Shown: positions 21,574 to 32,275 of the stretch, piece after piece
Position numbering within the stretch: position 1 is the stretch's first letter
Layout: the number at the start of each line of letters is the position of its first letter
Assembly (NCBI GenBank): GCA_029379225.1
Contig: JAQYWR010000039.1
Location: 16,008-80,007, forward strand
From: Nostoc sp. S4
GTDB lineage: Bacteria > Cyanobacteriota > Cyanobacteriia > Cyanobacteriales > Nostocaceae
DNA length: 64,000 nucleotides
Direction of reading: 5' to 3'
Notes under the pieces: generated by a model
What the model was told of the DNA's origin: nothing
The model's input: only the letters and a program-made list of their open reading frames with translations
Databases searched by the model: none
Program-made: the position numbers and the translations under genes

Positions 21574-23586
21574 ATGGCTGTTGCAACCCAATCCCTCGAA
21601 GAACTTTGTATTAACTCGATCCGCTTCTTGGCTGTTGATGCCGTAGAAAAGGCAAAATCGGGACACCCAGGGCTGCCGATGGGCGCGGCTCCGATGGCTT
21701 TTGTACTATGGGATCGCTTTTTGCGGTTTAACCCCAAAAATCCGAAATGGTTTAATCGCGATCGCTTTATCTTGTCCGCCGGCCATGGCTCGATGTTGCA
21801 GTATGCCTTGCTCTACCTATATGGTTACGACAGCGTATCCATTGAGGATATTAAGCAGTTCCGTCAGTGGGAATCCAAAACACCCGGACACCCCGAAAAC
21901 TTTATGACTGCCGGTGTAGAAGTCACCACTGGCCCATTAGGTCAAGGAATTGCCAATGGAGTCGGTTTGGCAATAGCAGAGGCACACCTTGCCGCCAAAT
22001 ACAATAAACCAGATGCGAAGATTGTTGACCATTACACTTACGTAATTTTAGGTGATGGTTGCAACATGGAAGGAGTTTCCGGTGAAGCTTGTTCTTTCGC
22101 GGGTCACTTGGGATTAGGCAAACTCATTGCTCTCTATGACGATAATCACATTTCCATCGACGGTTCCACAGATGTGGCATTTACCGAAGATGTTTCCAAG
22201 CGCTTTGAAGCATACGGTTGGCATGTTCAACACGTCAAGGAGGGCAACACTGACCTAGAAGGAATCGCCGAAGCAATTGAAGCCGCTAAAGCAGTCACCG
22301 ATAAGCCTTCTTTTATTAAAGTGACAACCACTATCGGTTTCGGTTCACCCAACAAAGCAAACACCGCTGGCGTTCACGGTGCTGCCTTGGGTGGAGACGA
22401 AGTGGCATTGACTCGTAAAAATTTGGGTTGGGAACACGAGCCTTTCGTAGTTCCCCAAGATATTCTTAACCACACGGGCAAAGCAGTAGAACGCGGCGCA
22501 AGCTACGAAGAAGACTGGAACAAGACATACAGCGACTACAAATCTAAGTATCCTCAAGAAGGGGCTGAGTTTGAACGTTATCTAAATGGTAAACTCCCCG
22601 ACGGTTGGGATAAAGTACTGCCTACTTACACCGCTGAAGATAAAGCGCAGCCTACCCGCAAGCACTCAGAAACCTGCCTTAACAAACTAGCAGCAGTTTT
22701 ACCTGAGTTAATTGGTGGTTCGGCTGACTTAACCCACTCTAACCTTACCGAAATCAAGGGTCAGGGCGACTTTCAAAAAGGGCAATACCAAAACCCCAAC
22801 ATTCACTTTGGCGTGCGGGAACATGGTATGGGCGCAATCTGTAATGGTATAGCACTGCATGATTCGGGATTAATTCCTTATGGTGCCACCTTTTTAATCT
22901 TCACAGATTACATGCGGGCTTCTATTCGCTTATCAGCCCTTTCCCAAGCCGGTGTGATTTGGGTGATGACTCACGACTCCATCGGACAAGGTGAAGACGG
23001 CCCAACCCACCAACCAATCGAAACTCTAGCTTCCCTGCGCGCTATCCCTAACCTCACAGTGATTCGCCCCGCAGACGGTAACGAAACTTCTGGCGCTTAC
23101 AAAGTAGCAGTTGAGAGGGCAAAGCGAAACGCTCCTACCCTGTTAGCATTCACCCGTCAAAATGTCCCCAACTTGGCAGGCACATCGCTGGAAGATGTAG
23201 CTAAGGGTGGCTACACTGTCGTGGATTCTGATGGTACACCAGAACTAATTATAATTGGTACTGGTTCAGAATTGAGCCTCGCCGTTACCGCAGCTGAGAA
23301 ACTTAAAGCTGAAGGCAAGAAAGTCCGTGTTGTTTCGCTACCTGCGTGGGATTTGTTTGAAGCACAGGATGCAGCTTATAAAGAGTCTGTTTTGCCGAAA
23401 GCTGTCACCAAGCGCTTGGCTGTAGAAGCTGCTGCTAGTTTCGGTTGGCATAAGTATATAGGTATGGAAGGCGATACTGTTACCATTGATCGCTTTGGTG
23501 CTTCAGCTCCTGGTGGTGTTTGTTTAGAGAAGTTTGGTTTTAGCGTTGATAATGTGTTAGCCAAGGCTAAGCAATTGTTGGGTTAA
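21574..23586 (+). CDS. tkt: transketolase
   Basis: 670 aa; [33 protein letters not shown] motif, [19 protein letters not shown]. Confidence 0.97.
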   Translation: MAVATQSLEELCINSIRFLAVDAVEKAKSGHPGLPMGAAPMAFVLWDRFLRFNPKNPKWFNRDRFILSAGHGSMLQYALLYLYGYDSVSIEDIKQFRQWESKTPGHPENFMTAGVEVTTGPLGQGIANGVGLAIAEAHLAAKYNKPDAKIVDHYTYVILGDGCNMEGVSGEACSFAGHLGLGKLIALYDDNHISIDGSTDVAFTEDVSKRFEAYGWHVQHVKEGNTDLEGIAEAIEAAKAVTDKPSFIKVTTTIGFGSPNKANTAGVHGAALGGDEVALTRKNLGWEHEPFVVPQDILNHTGKAVERGASYEEDWNKTYSDYKSKYPQEGAEFERYLNGKLPDGWDKVLPTYTAEDKAQPTRKHSETCLNKLAAVLPELIGGSADLTHSNLTEIKGQGDFQKGQYQNPNIHFGVREHGMGAICNGIALHDSGLIPYGATFLIFTDYMRASIRLSALSQAGVIWVMTHDSIGQGEDGPTHQPIETLASLRAIPNLTVIRPADGNETSGAYKVAVERAKRNAPTLLAFTRQNVPNLAGTSLEDVAKGGYTVVDSDGTPELIIIGTGSELSLAVTAAEKLKAEGKKVRVVSLPAWDLFEAQDAAYKESVLPKAVTKRLAVEAAASFGWHKYIGMEGDTVTIDRFGASAPGGVCLEKFGFSVDNVLAKAKQLLG

Positions 23587-23616
23587 TAGCAACAAAATAT
23601 TCTCAAAATTTTGTGG

Positions 23617-23648
23617 GGTGGGCAGCAAAGCCCACCTTTTTATTTTTT
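23617..23648 (+). terminator. rho-independent terminator of transketolase gene
   Basis: GGTGGGC-AGCAAA-GCCCACC-TTTTTATTTTT. Confidence 0.9.
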
Positions 23649-23672
23649 CAAAGCAGAGAGTGATTAAGGAAG

Positions 23673-23823
23673 ATTGCTTATCAATACGGTTCGGATAAGC
23701 ATTGTCAACTCAGAATTACATTTGGGGAAAAGGTTACTGGGTTTGGGTTAAAGGTTTTTTCTTCTGCCTTTCCCTTTCCCCTTTCCCCTTTCCCCTTTAA
23801 CCGAACCGTATTGGATTGCTTAT
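23673..23823. repeat. small element with inverted termini
   Basis: Left CAATACGGTTCGG, right CCGAACCGTATTGG, pyrimidine-rich interior (CTTTCCCCTTTCCCC). Confidence 0.55.
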
Positions 23824-23989
23824 GATTAACAGGACGTGGGTTCCCCACACCCCACACCTACCCTCTTGGAATTTTGGTAAAGAAAAATTAACAGAGGATT
23901 GACTAGCAATAAACAAACAAATCAAACAAACTCGAAAAGCGATCGCCTTCAACTTTCCGAAATTCTTTTATGCTACACTGTAGCTAATA

Positions 23990-24140
23990 TCAAACCTCAT
24001 TACAATTCCAACGAGATAGCATAAATGAAGTAGTAGCAAACACCTGTTGCGCCAAAGCAACAAATGTCAACGAAGAATAAATGCAACTAGTTTGACAGAG
24101 TACACGCGAGTGTAAGTTTGCTAATTGAGGTTTGAAAAGA
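23990..24140 (+). promoter_or_regulatory. candidate attenuator leader of ABC-F gene
   Basis: 5' arm TCAAACCTCATTA (23990-24002) complementary with one bulge to TAATTGAGGTTTGA (24122-24135) containing the SD; internal hairpins TGTTGC-GCCAAA-GCAACA and TACAC-GCGA-GTGTA; small ORF MSTKNKCN* at 24064-24090. Confidence 0.5.
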
Positions 24141-25757
24141 ATGCAGAAAAAATCAATATTATTAGCTGAGAATTTAGCTTATGAACTCAGCTTAGAAAGA
24201 ACTTTGTTTCAAAAAGTTCAGGTAAGTATTGAGGTGAGTGATTCCATCGCTTTAGTCGGTAACAACGGTGTAGGAAAATCAACTTTACTAAAAATACTTG
24301 CAGGTCAAATCATACCTAGTGCAGGTTCAGTTTGGCATCATGGTATTGTTTATTATTTACCCCAAATCAGTACTATTAGGCAAGAAATTGTATCAGATAC
24401 AATATTGAATTTTTTGATTTCTACCTCTGATGAATGGTGGCAAATTGAAGAAATTTTGCAAACACAATTCAATACAAATCTTGACCTTTACCTACCAATT
24501 GTAAATTTAAGTGGTGGAGAACTGACAAAACTATTTTTAGCAATTGGTTTGGCTCAAGAACCAAACTTGTTGTTGTTGGATGAGCCAACTAATCACATGG
24601 ATTTACAAGCGTTAGAAAGCTTGAAAGAGTTTCTTAGGAATTTTAATGGTGCATATGTAATTGTCTCGCACAAACCTTTTTTCTTAAACCAGGTGACAGA
24701 TATTACTTGGGAACTTACACCTATTGGTTTGAAAGTATATGGAGGCAATTTTTCTGATTATCGAGAACAGAAAGAAATCGAATTAGAAGCAGCATTGCGA
24801 GCGCACGAAGTTGCTAGAAAAGAACTCAAACGCACTCAAGCTGCGGCTATGCACGAACAACAGCGTGCAGCCCAAGCTCAGCGCAATGGTCGTGCTAAGT
24901 TTATCAATGGTAGCATTGATAGAATGGCAGCCGGACTAATTAAAACTAAAGCCGAAACATCTGCCGGAAATGCGAAAAAGAAACATCAAGCAGCATTAGT
25001 TCAAGCTAATCAAAAAGTTGCAGATACGAAGGTGAAAACAACGAAAGTAACTAGTATCCAACTAGAAGAAAAAACTCAAAAACGCAAAAATCTAATTAAT
25101 ATTCAAGGTGCAAATCTGACGATATCAGAACGGGTACTTTTACACAACATTCAGTTGCATGTTTCTTCTGGCGATCGCATTGCCGTTGTCGGTGCTAATG
25201 GTTCGGGTAAATCGAGTTTGGTAAAGGCAATTTTGGGAATGGAAAACCAAACAGCAGTTTTCGTATCAGGTGAGGTTTTGCTTGCACCAGCGATGAAAGC
25301 TATATATCTCGATCAAACATATCAATTGGTAAATCAACGATACACAATTCTGGAAAATATGCAAGCAGCTAATCCAAATCTCTGCTATCAGCTTTTGCGC
25401 CAACAACTAGGACATTTTCTATTTAAAGATGATGAGGTTAATAAAAGCGCATCTGTACTCAGTGGTGGTGAGTTAGCAAGATTAGCGATCGCGATGATTA
25501 GTATCTCTGAAATTGACCTGCTAATCCTTGATGAACCAACTAATAACTTAGATATTCAAACCGTCGAACAAATAGTAGTAGGTATCAATGATTATCAAGG
25601 AGCTATTTGGGTCATCTCCCACGATCTAGATTTTCTCAGCCGGATTAATATTACTCAGAGTTTCAAACTCAAAGACCAAGCCTTACAAATAACAACTTAT
25701 TTACCCAGTACACCGCAAGAGTATTATCAAGAATTACTAGTATCTAATCATGAGTGA
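24141..25757 (+). CDS. ABC-F family ATPase (ribosome-associated/antibiotic-resistance type)
   Basis: Two soluble ABC domains with GNNGVGKST / GANGSGKSS, LSGGELTK / LSGGELAR, DEPTNHMD / DEPTNNLD, no TM; SD GAGG precedes ATG 24141 (track start TTG 24132). Confidence 0.9.
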   Translation: MQKKSILLAENLAYELSLERTLFQKVQVSIEVSDSIALVGNNGVGKSTLLKILAGQIIPSAGSVWHHGIVYYLPQISTIRQEIVSDTILNFLISTSDEWWQIEEILQTQFNTNLDLYLPIVNLSGGELTKLFLAIGLAQEPNLLLLDEPTNHMDLQALESLKEFLRNFNGAYVIVSHKPFFLNQVTDITWELTPIGLKVYGGNFSDYREQKEIELEAALRAHEVARKELKRTQAAAMHEQQRAAQAQRNGRAKFINGSIDRMAAGLIKTKAETSAGNAKKKHQAALVQANQKVADTKVKTTKVTSIQLEEKTQKRKNLINIQGANLTISERVLLHNIQLHVSSGDRIAVVGANGSGKSSLVKAILGMENQTAVFVSGEVLLAPAMKAIYLDQTYQLVNQRYTILENMQAANPNLCYQLLRQQLGHFLFKDDEVNKSASVLSGGELARLAIAMISISEIDLLILDEPTNNLDIQTVEQIVVGINDYQGAIWVISHDLDFLSRINITQSFKLKDQALQITTYLPSTPQEYYQELLVSNHE

Positions 25758-25927
25758 TAAATAGCTCAACTTAATTAAACGTTAAATGTGATTACGAGTT
25801 CAACAAAGTTAAGCGTACCACTTCCCTGCGGGACGCTACGCGAACGTGGAAGCAAGCTACGCAAAGCGTCTCGTAGAGAAGTAATCGCAAAGATTCTATC
25901 TTACGTTTTTCAATGTTGACCTACTTA
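25758..25927. mobile_element. MITE-like repeat, copy 1 (~170 bp)
   Basis: TAAATAGCTCAACTTAATTAAACG...TTGACCTACTTA; closely similar to 32868-33036. Confidence 0.75.
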
Positions 25928-26260
25928 TGTATGATATTAAGTAAGTCATACCTAAATAAATTAGTGTAATAAAACCAAACTGTGTAAAGAAAAGTAAATA
26001 AGGCTCAAACCCTTTCTCTCCCTGCTCCCAGCGAGAACTGCCTTATTCCACCAATAATTATTTATGCCGACCTACTTAGTACCTGCACTCAAGCTTTAGC
26101 TTAAGTAAATTTTATATACTTAGTATTAAGTAAAACTTAAAACATGAGTTGTCCTGTACCTTACCAATCATCTGCAACATAAATATCAAGCTCCATAACA
26201 GAAGCCGTAAAGCATACAGGCAAGTTATAATTCTTTTGCGGATGAACGTAACAAAAATTT

Positions 26261-26587
26261 ATGAGTAACCCCCTTGTGCAAGCCTTTTTTGTAGGCAGAG
26301 CTGTAGCTGAAGTAGTTAACGAGCGTTTAGAGGTCGCTTTGACCGATGCTTTGAGCGAGCTGGGCAAATTTGATGCTGAAGCTAGAGACCAGTTACGCCA
26401 GTTTACAGAAGAAGTCATAGAGCGGGCAAATCGAGCCGCAGAAGCTGCTAATGCTAGTGAAGCTAGCACAAGTACTAGACAACCAGGTTCACAGCCAATA
26501 GATTTGCAAGCAGAAATTGATGAATTGCGAGCAGAAATTGCCTTATTGCGAACAGAATTGCAACATTATCGCAGAACTTCTGCATAA
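26261..26587 (+). CDS. conserved small cyanobacterial protein
   Basis: MSNPLVQAFFVGRAVAEVVNERLEVALTDALSELGKFDAEARDQLRQFTEEV; C-terminal coiled coil. Confidence 0.8.
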   Translation: MSNPLVQAFFVGRAVAEVVNERLEVALTDALSELGKFDAEARDQLRQFTEEVIERANRAAEAANASEASTSTRQPGSQPIDLQAEIDELRAEIALLRTELQHYRRTSA

Positions 26588-26807
26588 ATTTGGTCATTGG
26601 TCATTGGTCATTAGTCATTAGTTTTATGCAAAGGACAAAGTGCAAAGTCACGACTCGGAGGTTTCCGACGCTCGCGGACACGGCTTATGCGCTATCCGTA
26701 GACGCCCGGAGGGCGGCTTGCTGGAGGCATCAAAACTTTGTAATAGAGGACAACTGACAAAGGACAAAGGACAACTGACAAAACACAAAAGACAAATGAC
26801 AGTTTGA

Positions 26808-28544
26808 GTGTATTTTCTTGGAGATAATTCGGTTACAAACCAACGGTACATGAAGCATATGGAACAAGGTTATTCAAATAAGGCATACCGTTGGAATCGG
26901 GAAAAATACTCTAGCAGACGGCGTTTTGTGGACATTTGGTCTTTTGTTTTGACCTTATTGTTTAGACTTTGGCTATACAACAAATCTTGGAGTTATCCAG
27001 GTGGTGTGACTGAAGCCAAGCAAACTGCAAGACGTAAAACCCAAGCGCTTTGGATTCGTAATACGCTGCTGGACTTAGGCCCAACGTTTATTAAAGTCGG
27101 GCAATTGTTCTCTACCCGTGCTGATATATTCCCTGTTGAATATGTAGAAGAACTAGCAAAGTTACAAGACAAAGTACCGGCATTTAGCTACGAACAAGTA
27201 GAAGCGATTATTGAGCAAGAACTAGGCAAGGAAATTCCTGAACTATTCTACAATTTTGAACCTATTCCTTTAGCTGCTGCTAGCTTGGGTCAAGTACATA
27301 AAGCTGTGTTGCATAGTGGAGAAGCAGTTGTCGTTAAAGTGCAACGTCCGGGATTAAAGAAGTTATTTGAAATAGATTTACAAATTCTTAAAGGAATCAC
27401 CCGCTACTTTCAAAACCATCCCAAATGGGGGAAGGGGCGAGATTGGCTGGGTATTTATGAAGAATGTTGTCGCATTCTTTGGGAAGAAATTGATTATCTC
27501 AATGAAGGTCGTAACGCTGATACTTTTCGCCGTAACTTTCGCGGCTACGACTGGGTAAAAGTCCCAAAAATTTATTGGCGGTATGCTACCTCTCGTGTGC
27601 TGACTTTAGAATATGTCCCTGGAATTAAAATTAGTCAATACGAAGCTTTGGAAGCAGCGGGTTTAGATCGAAAAACCATCGCTCGTCAAGGCGCTCAAGC
27701 TTATTTATTACAGTTACTCAATAGTGGGTTTTTCCACGCCGACCCCCACCCAGGTAATATTGCCATCAGTCCGGATGGTGCTTTGATATTCTACGATTTT
27801 GGGATGATGGGGCAAATTAAGTCCAACATTCGTGAAGGACTGATGGAAACGCTGTTTGGCATTGCCCAGAAAGACGGTAATCGCGTTGTCCAATCTCTGA
27901 TCGATTTAGGTGCGATCGCCCCTACGGATGATATGGGCCCAGTGCGGCGTTCCGTCCAGTACATGCTAGATCATTTCATGGATAAGCCCTTTGAAAACCA
28001 ATCCGTCGCGGCAATCAGTGACGACCTTTACGAAATAGCTTATAATCAGCCATTTAGATTTCCAGCAACCTTCACTTTTGTGATGCGAGCTTTTTCTACT
28101 CTTGAGGGGGTAGGCAAAGGCTTAGATCCAGAGTTTAACTTTATGGAAGTTGCCAAACCATATGCAATGCAGCTTATGACCGATATGAATGGTTCTGAGG
28201 GGAATAGTTTTCTTAACGAATTGAGTCGTCAAGCAGCTCAAGTCAGTAGTACTGCGTTGGGTCTACCACGTAGGTTAGAGGACACCCTAGAAAAGTTAGA
28301 ACGGGGAGATATGCGTCTGCGCGTTCGTTCTATAGAAACTGAACGTTTACTGCGGCGCCAAAGTAGTATTCAGCTCTCAATCAGCTATGCTCTGTTAATT
28401 AGTGGTTTCACGCTTTCAGCTACTATTTTAGTAGTTAACCATTATTTATGGTTGGCACTGCTGCCTGCCTTAATTGCAGCAGGAATTTCAGTGATTCTGA
28501 TTAGACTACTTCTGCGTCTCGACCGTTATGACCGTATGTATTGA
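26808..28544 (+). CDS. ABC1/UbiB-family atypical kinase (start may be 26850 or 26862)
   Basis: GPTFIKVGQLFSTRADIFPVEYVEELAKLQDKVPAF, AAASLGQVHKA, FFHADPHPGNI. Confidence 0.95.
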   Translation: MYFLGDNSVTNQRYMKHMEQGYSNKAYRWNREKYSSRRRFVDIWSFVLTLLFRLWLYNKSWSYPGGVTEAKQTARRKTQALWIRNTLLDLGPTFIKVGQLFSTRADIFPVEYVEELAKLQDKVPAFSYEQVEAIIEQELGKEIPELFYNFEPIPLAAASLGQVHKAVLHSGEAVVVKVQRPGLKKLFEIDLQILKGITRYFQNHPKWGKGRDWLGIYEECCRILWEEIDYLNEGRNADTFRRNFRGYDWVKVPKIYWRYATSRVLTLEYVPGIKISQYEALEAAGLDRKTIARQGAQAYLLQLLNSGFFHADPHPGNIAISPDGALIFYDFGMMGQIKSNIREGLMETLFGIAQKDGNRVVQSLIDLGAIAPTDDMGPVRRSVQYMLDHFMDKPFENQSVAAISDDLYEIAYNQPFRFPATFTFVMRAFSTLEGVGKGLDPEFNFMEVAKPYAMQLMTDMNGSEGNSFLNELSRQAAQVSSTALGLPRRLEDTLEKLERGDMRLRVRSIETERLLRRQSSIQLSISYALLISGFTLSATILVVNHYLWLALLPALIAAGISVILIRLLLRLDRYDRMY

Positions 28545-28559
28545 TTGTTGAAAAAATTT

Positions 28560-29297
28560 ATGAAAATTAATTTCACCGGTCTTAGCGATCCGGGACTTAT
28601 TCGTTCTAATAATCAAGATGCTTACTATATCGACCCAGAAGGACGATTTTTTGTTGTTGCTGATGGTATGGGTGGTCATGCAGGAGGAGAAGAAGCAAGT
28701 CGCATTGCTACTAAAGAAATTCAGATCTATTTAGGAGCAAATTGGGAATCTCCAAAGTCTTCTCAAGAATTGCTAGAGCAAGCTCTGTGGAATGCCAATC
28801 AAGCGATTTTGCAAGACCAGCAAAATCATCCCGAACGCGCTGACATGGGTACAACAGTTGTAGCGGTAATTTTTCGCTCCCCAGAGCCGCCTTGGTGCGC
28901 TCATGTTGGCGATTCCCGGCTCTATCGCTTCCGCGAATCACAATTAGAACAAGTAACTGAAGATCATACTTGGGTAGCACGGGCAATTAAAATTGGTGAT
29001 ATCACCCCAGATGAAGCACGATTACATCCTTTTCGTCATGTATTATCCCGCTGTTTGGGACGAGAAGACTTGCATCAGATCGATCTGCAACCACTGGATG
29101 TCAAAATTGGCGATCGCTTGCTGCTATGTAGTGATGGTCTTACAGAAGAACTTGTGGAGCAAAAGATTGCTAGCTGTCTCCAGAACGCTCCTTTGGTAGA
29201 TAAAGCCGCCATCTCTCTAGTCGAGGCTGCTAAAGAGCAAGGAGGGCACGATAACATTACTGTTGTCATCCTCTCTCTGGCAGAAAATAGTCATTAG
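28560..29297 (+). CDS. PP2C-family Ser/Thr protein phosphatase
   Basis: GLIRSNNQDAYY, VVADGMGGHAGGEEAS, GDSRLYRFR, CSDGLTEEL, GGHDNITVV; ATG at 28560. Confidence 0.95.
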   Translation: MKINFTGLSDPGLIRSNNQDAYYIDPEGRFFVVADGMGGHAGGEEASRIATKEIQIYLGANWESPKSSQELLEQALWNANQAILQDQQNHPERADMGTTVVAVIFRSPEPPWCAHVGDSRLYRFRESQLEQVTEDHTWVARAIKIGDITPDEARLHPFRHVLSRCLGREDLHQIDLQPLDVKIGDRLLLCSDGLTEELVEQKIASCLQNAPLVDKAAISLVEAAKEQGGHDNITVVILSLAENSH

Positions 29298-29597
29298 TGA
29301 TTGGTCGTTTGTAAAGGAGGAAGCACAAAGTCCGATCGAAGGAAACCTTTGATTAAATGCTACTTGCTTGGCTGCTGAGAGACCGTATTCGAGCAGTGGA
29401 TCAACGGCAGTTCCTTTAAGGGAGCGAAAAGAGCTAACGCACTGCCTCAACTTTCAAAGACAGGAGCGAGGACAAATCCGGTAAATATACCCATCAATTT
29501 GTTCAGTCTGAGCATTTTTCCTTTTAACAATTTGATACTAATATTTTTAGCCTCCAAAGTGACCTAAGGAGGCTAAATTTGCATAAATTCAGTAAAT

Positions 29598-29893
29598 TGA
29601 CATCTTGCACCTAATGAGGTAACGCGACTATAATTCACGCTTATCACCGTTTATTCCCCTGCCTGCTTCAACTCCCCGCCTTGGGAATTTTTCTCTTTAC
29701 TTACCAATAGAGCATCTCATGTTTTTCTTAACCAGGGAAACTATGAATAATTAGGCATAACACCTAATTTTCTCTAAGCCGTAAGGAGTAAAAAAGGTAG
29801 ATTACTTAATCTAAGACAAAATAGAGTCTATTTTCTGGAATATGACTAGACAAACTTGGGTGGTATATCAGTGGGATTAGGTGCAAGATGTCA
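29598..29893. mobile_element. 296-bp element with perfect 18-bp terminal inverted repeats
   Basis: TGACATCTTGCACCTAAT (29598-29615) and ATTAGGTGCAAGATGTCA (29876-29893). Confidence 0.6.
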
Positions 29894-30056
29894 TTTCAAA
29901 GAAAATCCACACTTAGGATGTGGGCAATCTGTCAAACAATTGTTATCTTTCTTAATACGGAGGAACAAATGCAGGACAGATACAAGTCCAACTACTATCC
30001 CATTTGGACTTCTGTGAATGATATCACCTTTACGCTTTGTTTTTTCGGAGTAACTT

Positions 30057-30254
30057 ATGAACCAACCATCAAAATTATCCTTAGAACAGCAATTCAGTAT
30101 CTGCTCATTTGCGACTCAGGTGCAGCACATGAGCCACGAACAAGCCAAAGACTTTTTGGTGAAGCTGTACGAGCAAATGGTAGTACGCGAGGCAACATAT
30201 CAAGAGCTTCTTAAGCACCAGTGGGGCTTAGATTCAGGTTCCACTATGGCATAG
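30057..30254 (+). CDS. nblA: phycobilisome degradation protein NblA
   Basis: 65 aa; LSLEQQFSICSFATQVQHMSHEQAKDFLVKLYEQMVVREATYQELLKHQW is characteristic of NblA. Confidence 0.95.
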   Translation: MNQPSKLSLEQQFSICSFATQVQHMSHEQAKDFLVKLYEQMVVREATYQELLKHQWGLDSGSTMA

Positions 30255-30718
30255 AGTCGTTCTGATGTCGCAGTGGGCGACCTCCTTCTCTTGCTTGGTT
30301 CCAACGGAGGAAAACAGCTGGGGATGCCGGGGCGTCAACTCCGATAAACAATTCCAAAATCTTGTGGTAAATATTGGATTCCAGAAATTAATCAGCAAGG
30401 AATGAAGTTATCGACAGTAAATTTGGGAAACTCAAAAGTAAGTTTGAGATTTTAGCTTAAATCTTGTGTGTACTTTAGTGAAACTTCATCTTGCTTCGCC
30501 TAATGTAAGACTTTCTACTGCGTAAATTTACAATACTCCGGAATTTGTACACAGGAGTATCAACAGAGTATTTTGATAGCATAACTTTTGCAGTTAGTAC
30601 TTTCACTCTTTAATACATATAACTAGAACTTAGAACCTTATATATACTTTGTTTATAAAAATTTACAATTTTCTAGTGAATGCTCTTTTGTTACAGAATA
30701 AATATTAAGAAGTTATTT

Positions 30719-32275
30719 TTAGCTCGAAAGATCGTATGGAGAATCAGTGTCAATACTTTCGAGTTTTGCTATAATCTGAGGTTTAATCTTTTCGTATTCG
30801 TTTTTGAGTAAGTTTTTACTAATCTGGGGGTCCGCAGATGAGATCAAGCTATTGCTGATTTTGACCCACTCTTGGAGTCGTTGACGTTGGGCAGAAGCGA
30901 CACTGGAAAGCAGGATATGAGTACAGCGACTTGGTGTTTCTCGTGCAAAAAACAACAGACGGTAGTAACCTGTTTGGTGTAGCAAGCGAGAAATTTCTTG
31001 ACCAAGATTAGTTTTGAGATCGAGGTAGTAATGTAACCATTTGGCGCCGTGTTTGCGGTTGTAAATGACAGTAATCCACAACAGCATTGGATGGGGGACG
31101 GAGATGAAGAGAAATTGATTATAACGGGTACAAACTAAGCGCTTTTGAATTTCCTGTTGGGGTAGCATTATCCACAAGGCTGATAAAGCTTCACCATTTG
31201 CATTTATGGGTTGGGGAAATACAATATCGGCAATTGGTTTATTTTGAGGCCAGGAAATGGTATTAGCAATTTCATCGTTTGAGGAGGATATCCGCAAATC
31301 AGCTTTTGTCTTTTGCTCAACCTCAGCGCTAACTGTTGATGTAGCAGGAACTAATGCATAGCTGTTTTGTTTAATTTTACGTGTATGGTCAGATTGCTCT
31401 AGAGATACTAAAACTTTCAGAATTTCACTGATGCTCTGGGGGCGATCGCCTGGTACTTTAGCTAGACAACTCATCACCAAATCTTCTATTTCTTTCGGTA
31501 GTTCCAATCCCGGCGAAGCCTCAGTCAAAGAACGTGGTTTTTGATAGTGATGTGTTTTATACCATGCTCCAAAAGAATGAGTTGGTGCTACTAGGGGCAT
31601 TTTGCCTGTGAGCATCTCAAACATCATTACACCCAAACTATAAATATCAGAACGGTTATCTAATTCCTTACCCTCCATTTGTTCGGGAGAAGAATAAGCC
31701 AGTGTTCCCAAATAAAATTTTGTATGATCGCCATCTGACTGTAATAACTTAGCAATCCCAAAGTCGAGAACCTTGACCAATTCTCCAAAACTGGGATCTT
31801 GAATCACCAGCATATTGCTTGGCTTGACATCACGATGGATAATTGGGCAAATTGTACCCTCAACTGGAATGCCATCATGAGCGCACTGCAAACCCAGATT
31901 CACTTGACGTGCCATACTCAGAAATCTTGGTAAAGGTAATCGTTGCTTGCGAATAATATTGTTCAGGCTTTGTCCTTGCAAGTATTCCATGACGTAAAAA
32001 GGGGTATTATTGTCATCTACGCCATAGTCCATCACTCGGACTATATGGATACTTTTTTGTCCTAGTAAAGCACAAGTTTTCGCTTCTCGCTCAAAGCGGT
32101 CTTGCAGTCGCATCTTTTCATTTTGGATTGATAAAGCGAGAAACTTTACAGCAACAGGTACACCACCCAACAAAATATCCTTAGCACGATAAACTCGACC
32201 CATTGCTCCAGTACCGATTAACTCCTGGAGTTGGTAGCGTTTGCTGAGTAAGCGACCAATGTTTGGGTCTGACAT
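30719..32275 (-). CDS. Ser/Thr protein kinase with cyanobacterial C-terminal domain
   Basis: LIGTGAMGRVYRAKD, IIHRDVKPSNML, DFGIAKL; probable start at MSDPNIG rather than the longer track ORF. Confidence 0.93.
   Translation of the reverse strand: MSDPNIGRLLSKRYQLQELIGTGAMGRVYRAKDILLGGVPVAVKFLALSIQNEKMRLQDRFEREAKTCALLGQKSIHIVRVMDYGVDDNNTPFYVMEYLQGQSLNNIIRKQRLPLPRFLSMARQVNLGLQCAHDGIPVEGTICPIIHRDVKPSNMLVIQDPSFGELVKVLDFGIAKLLQSDGDHTKFYLGTLAYSSPEQMEGKELDNRSDIYSLGVMMFEMLTGKMPLVAPTHSFGAWYKTHHYQKPRSLTEASPGLELPKEIEDLVMSCLAKVPGDRPQSISEILKVLVSLEQSDHTRKIKQNSYALVPATSTVSAEVEQKTKADLRISSSNDEIANTISWPQNKPIADIVFPQPINANGEALSALWIMLPQQEIQKRLVCTRYNQFLFISVPHPMLLWITVIYNRKHGAKWLHYYLDLKTNLGQEISRLLHQTGYYRLLFFARETPSRCTHILLSSVASAQRQRLQEWVKISNSLISSADPQISKNLLKNEYEKIKPQIIAKLESIDTDSPYDLSS

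Noticed and set aside
29300-29500. Possible ncRNA or tRNA between the PP2C gene and the inverted-repeat element
   Set aside because: No cloverleaf or recognisable RNA family could be supported by eye
29888-30214. 108-aa ORF overlapping nblA
   Set aside because: Out of frame with the clearly recognisable NblA at 30057-30254
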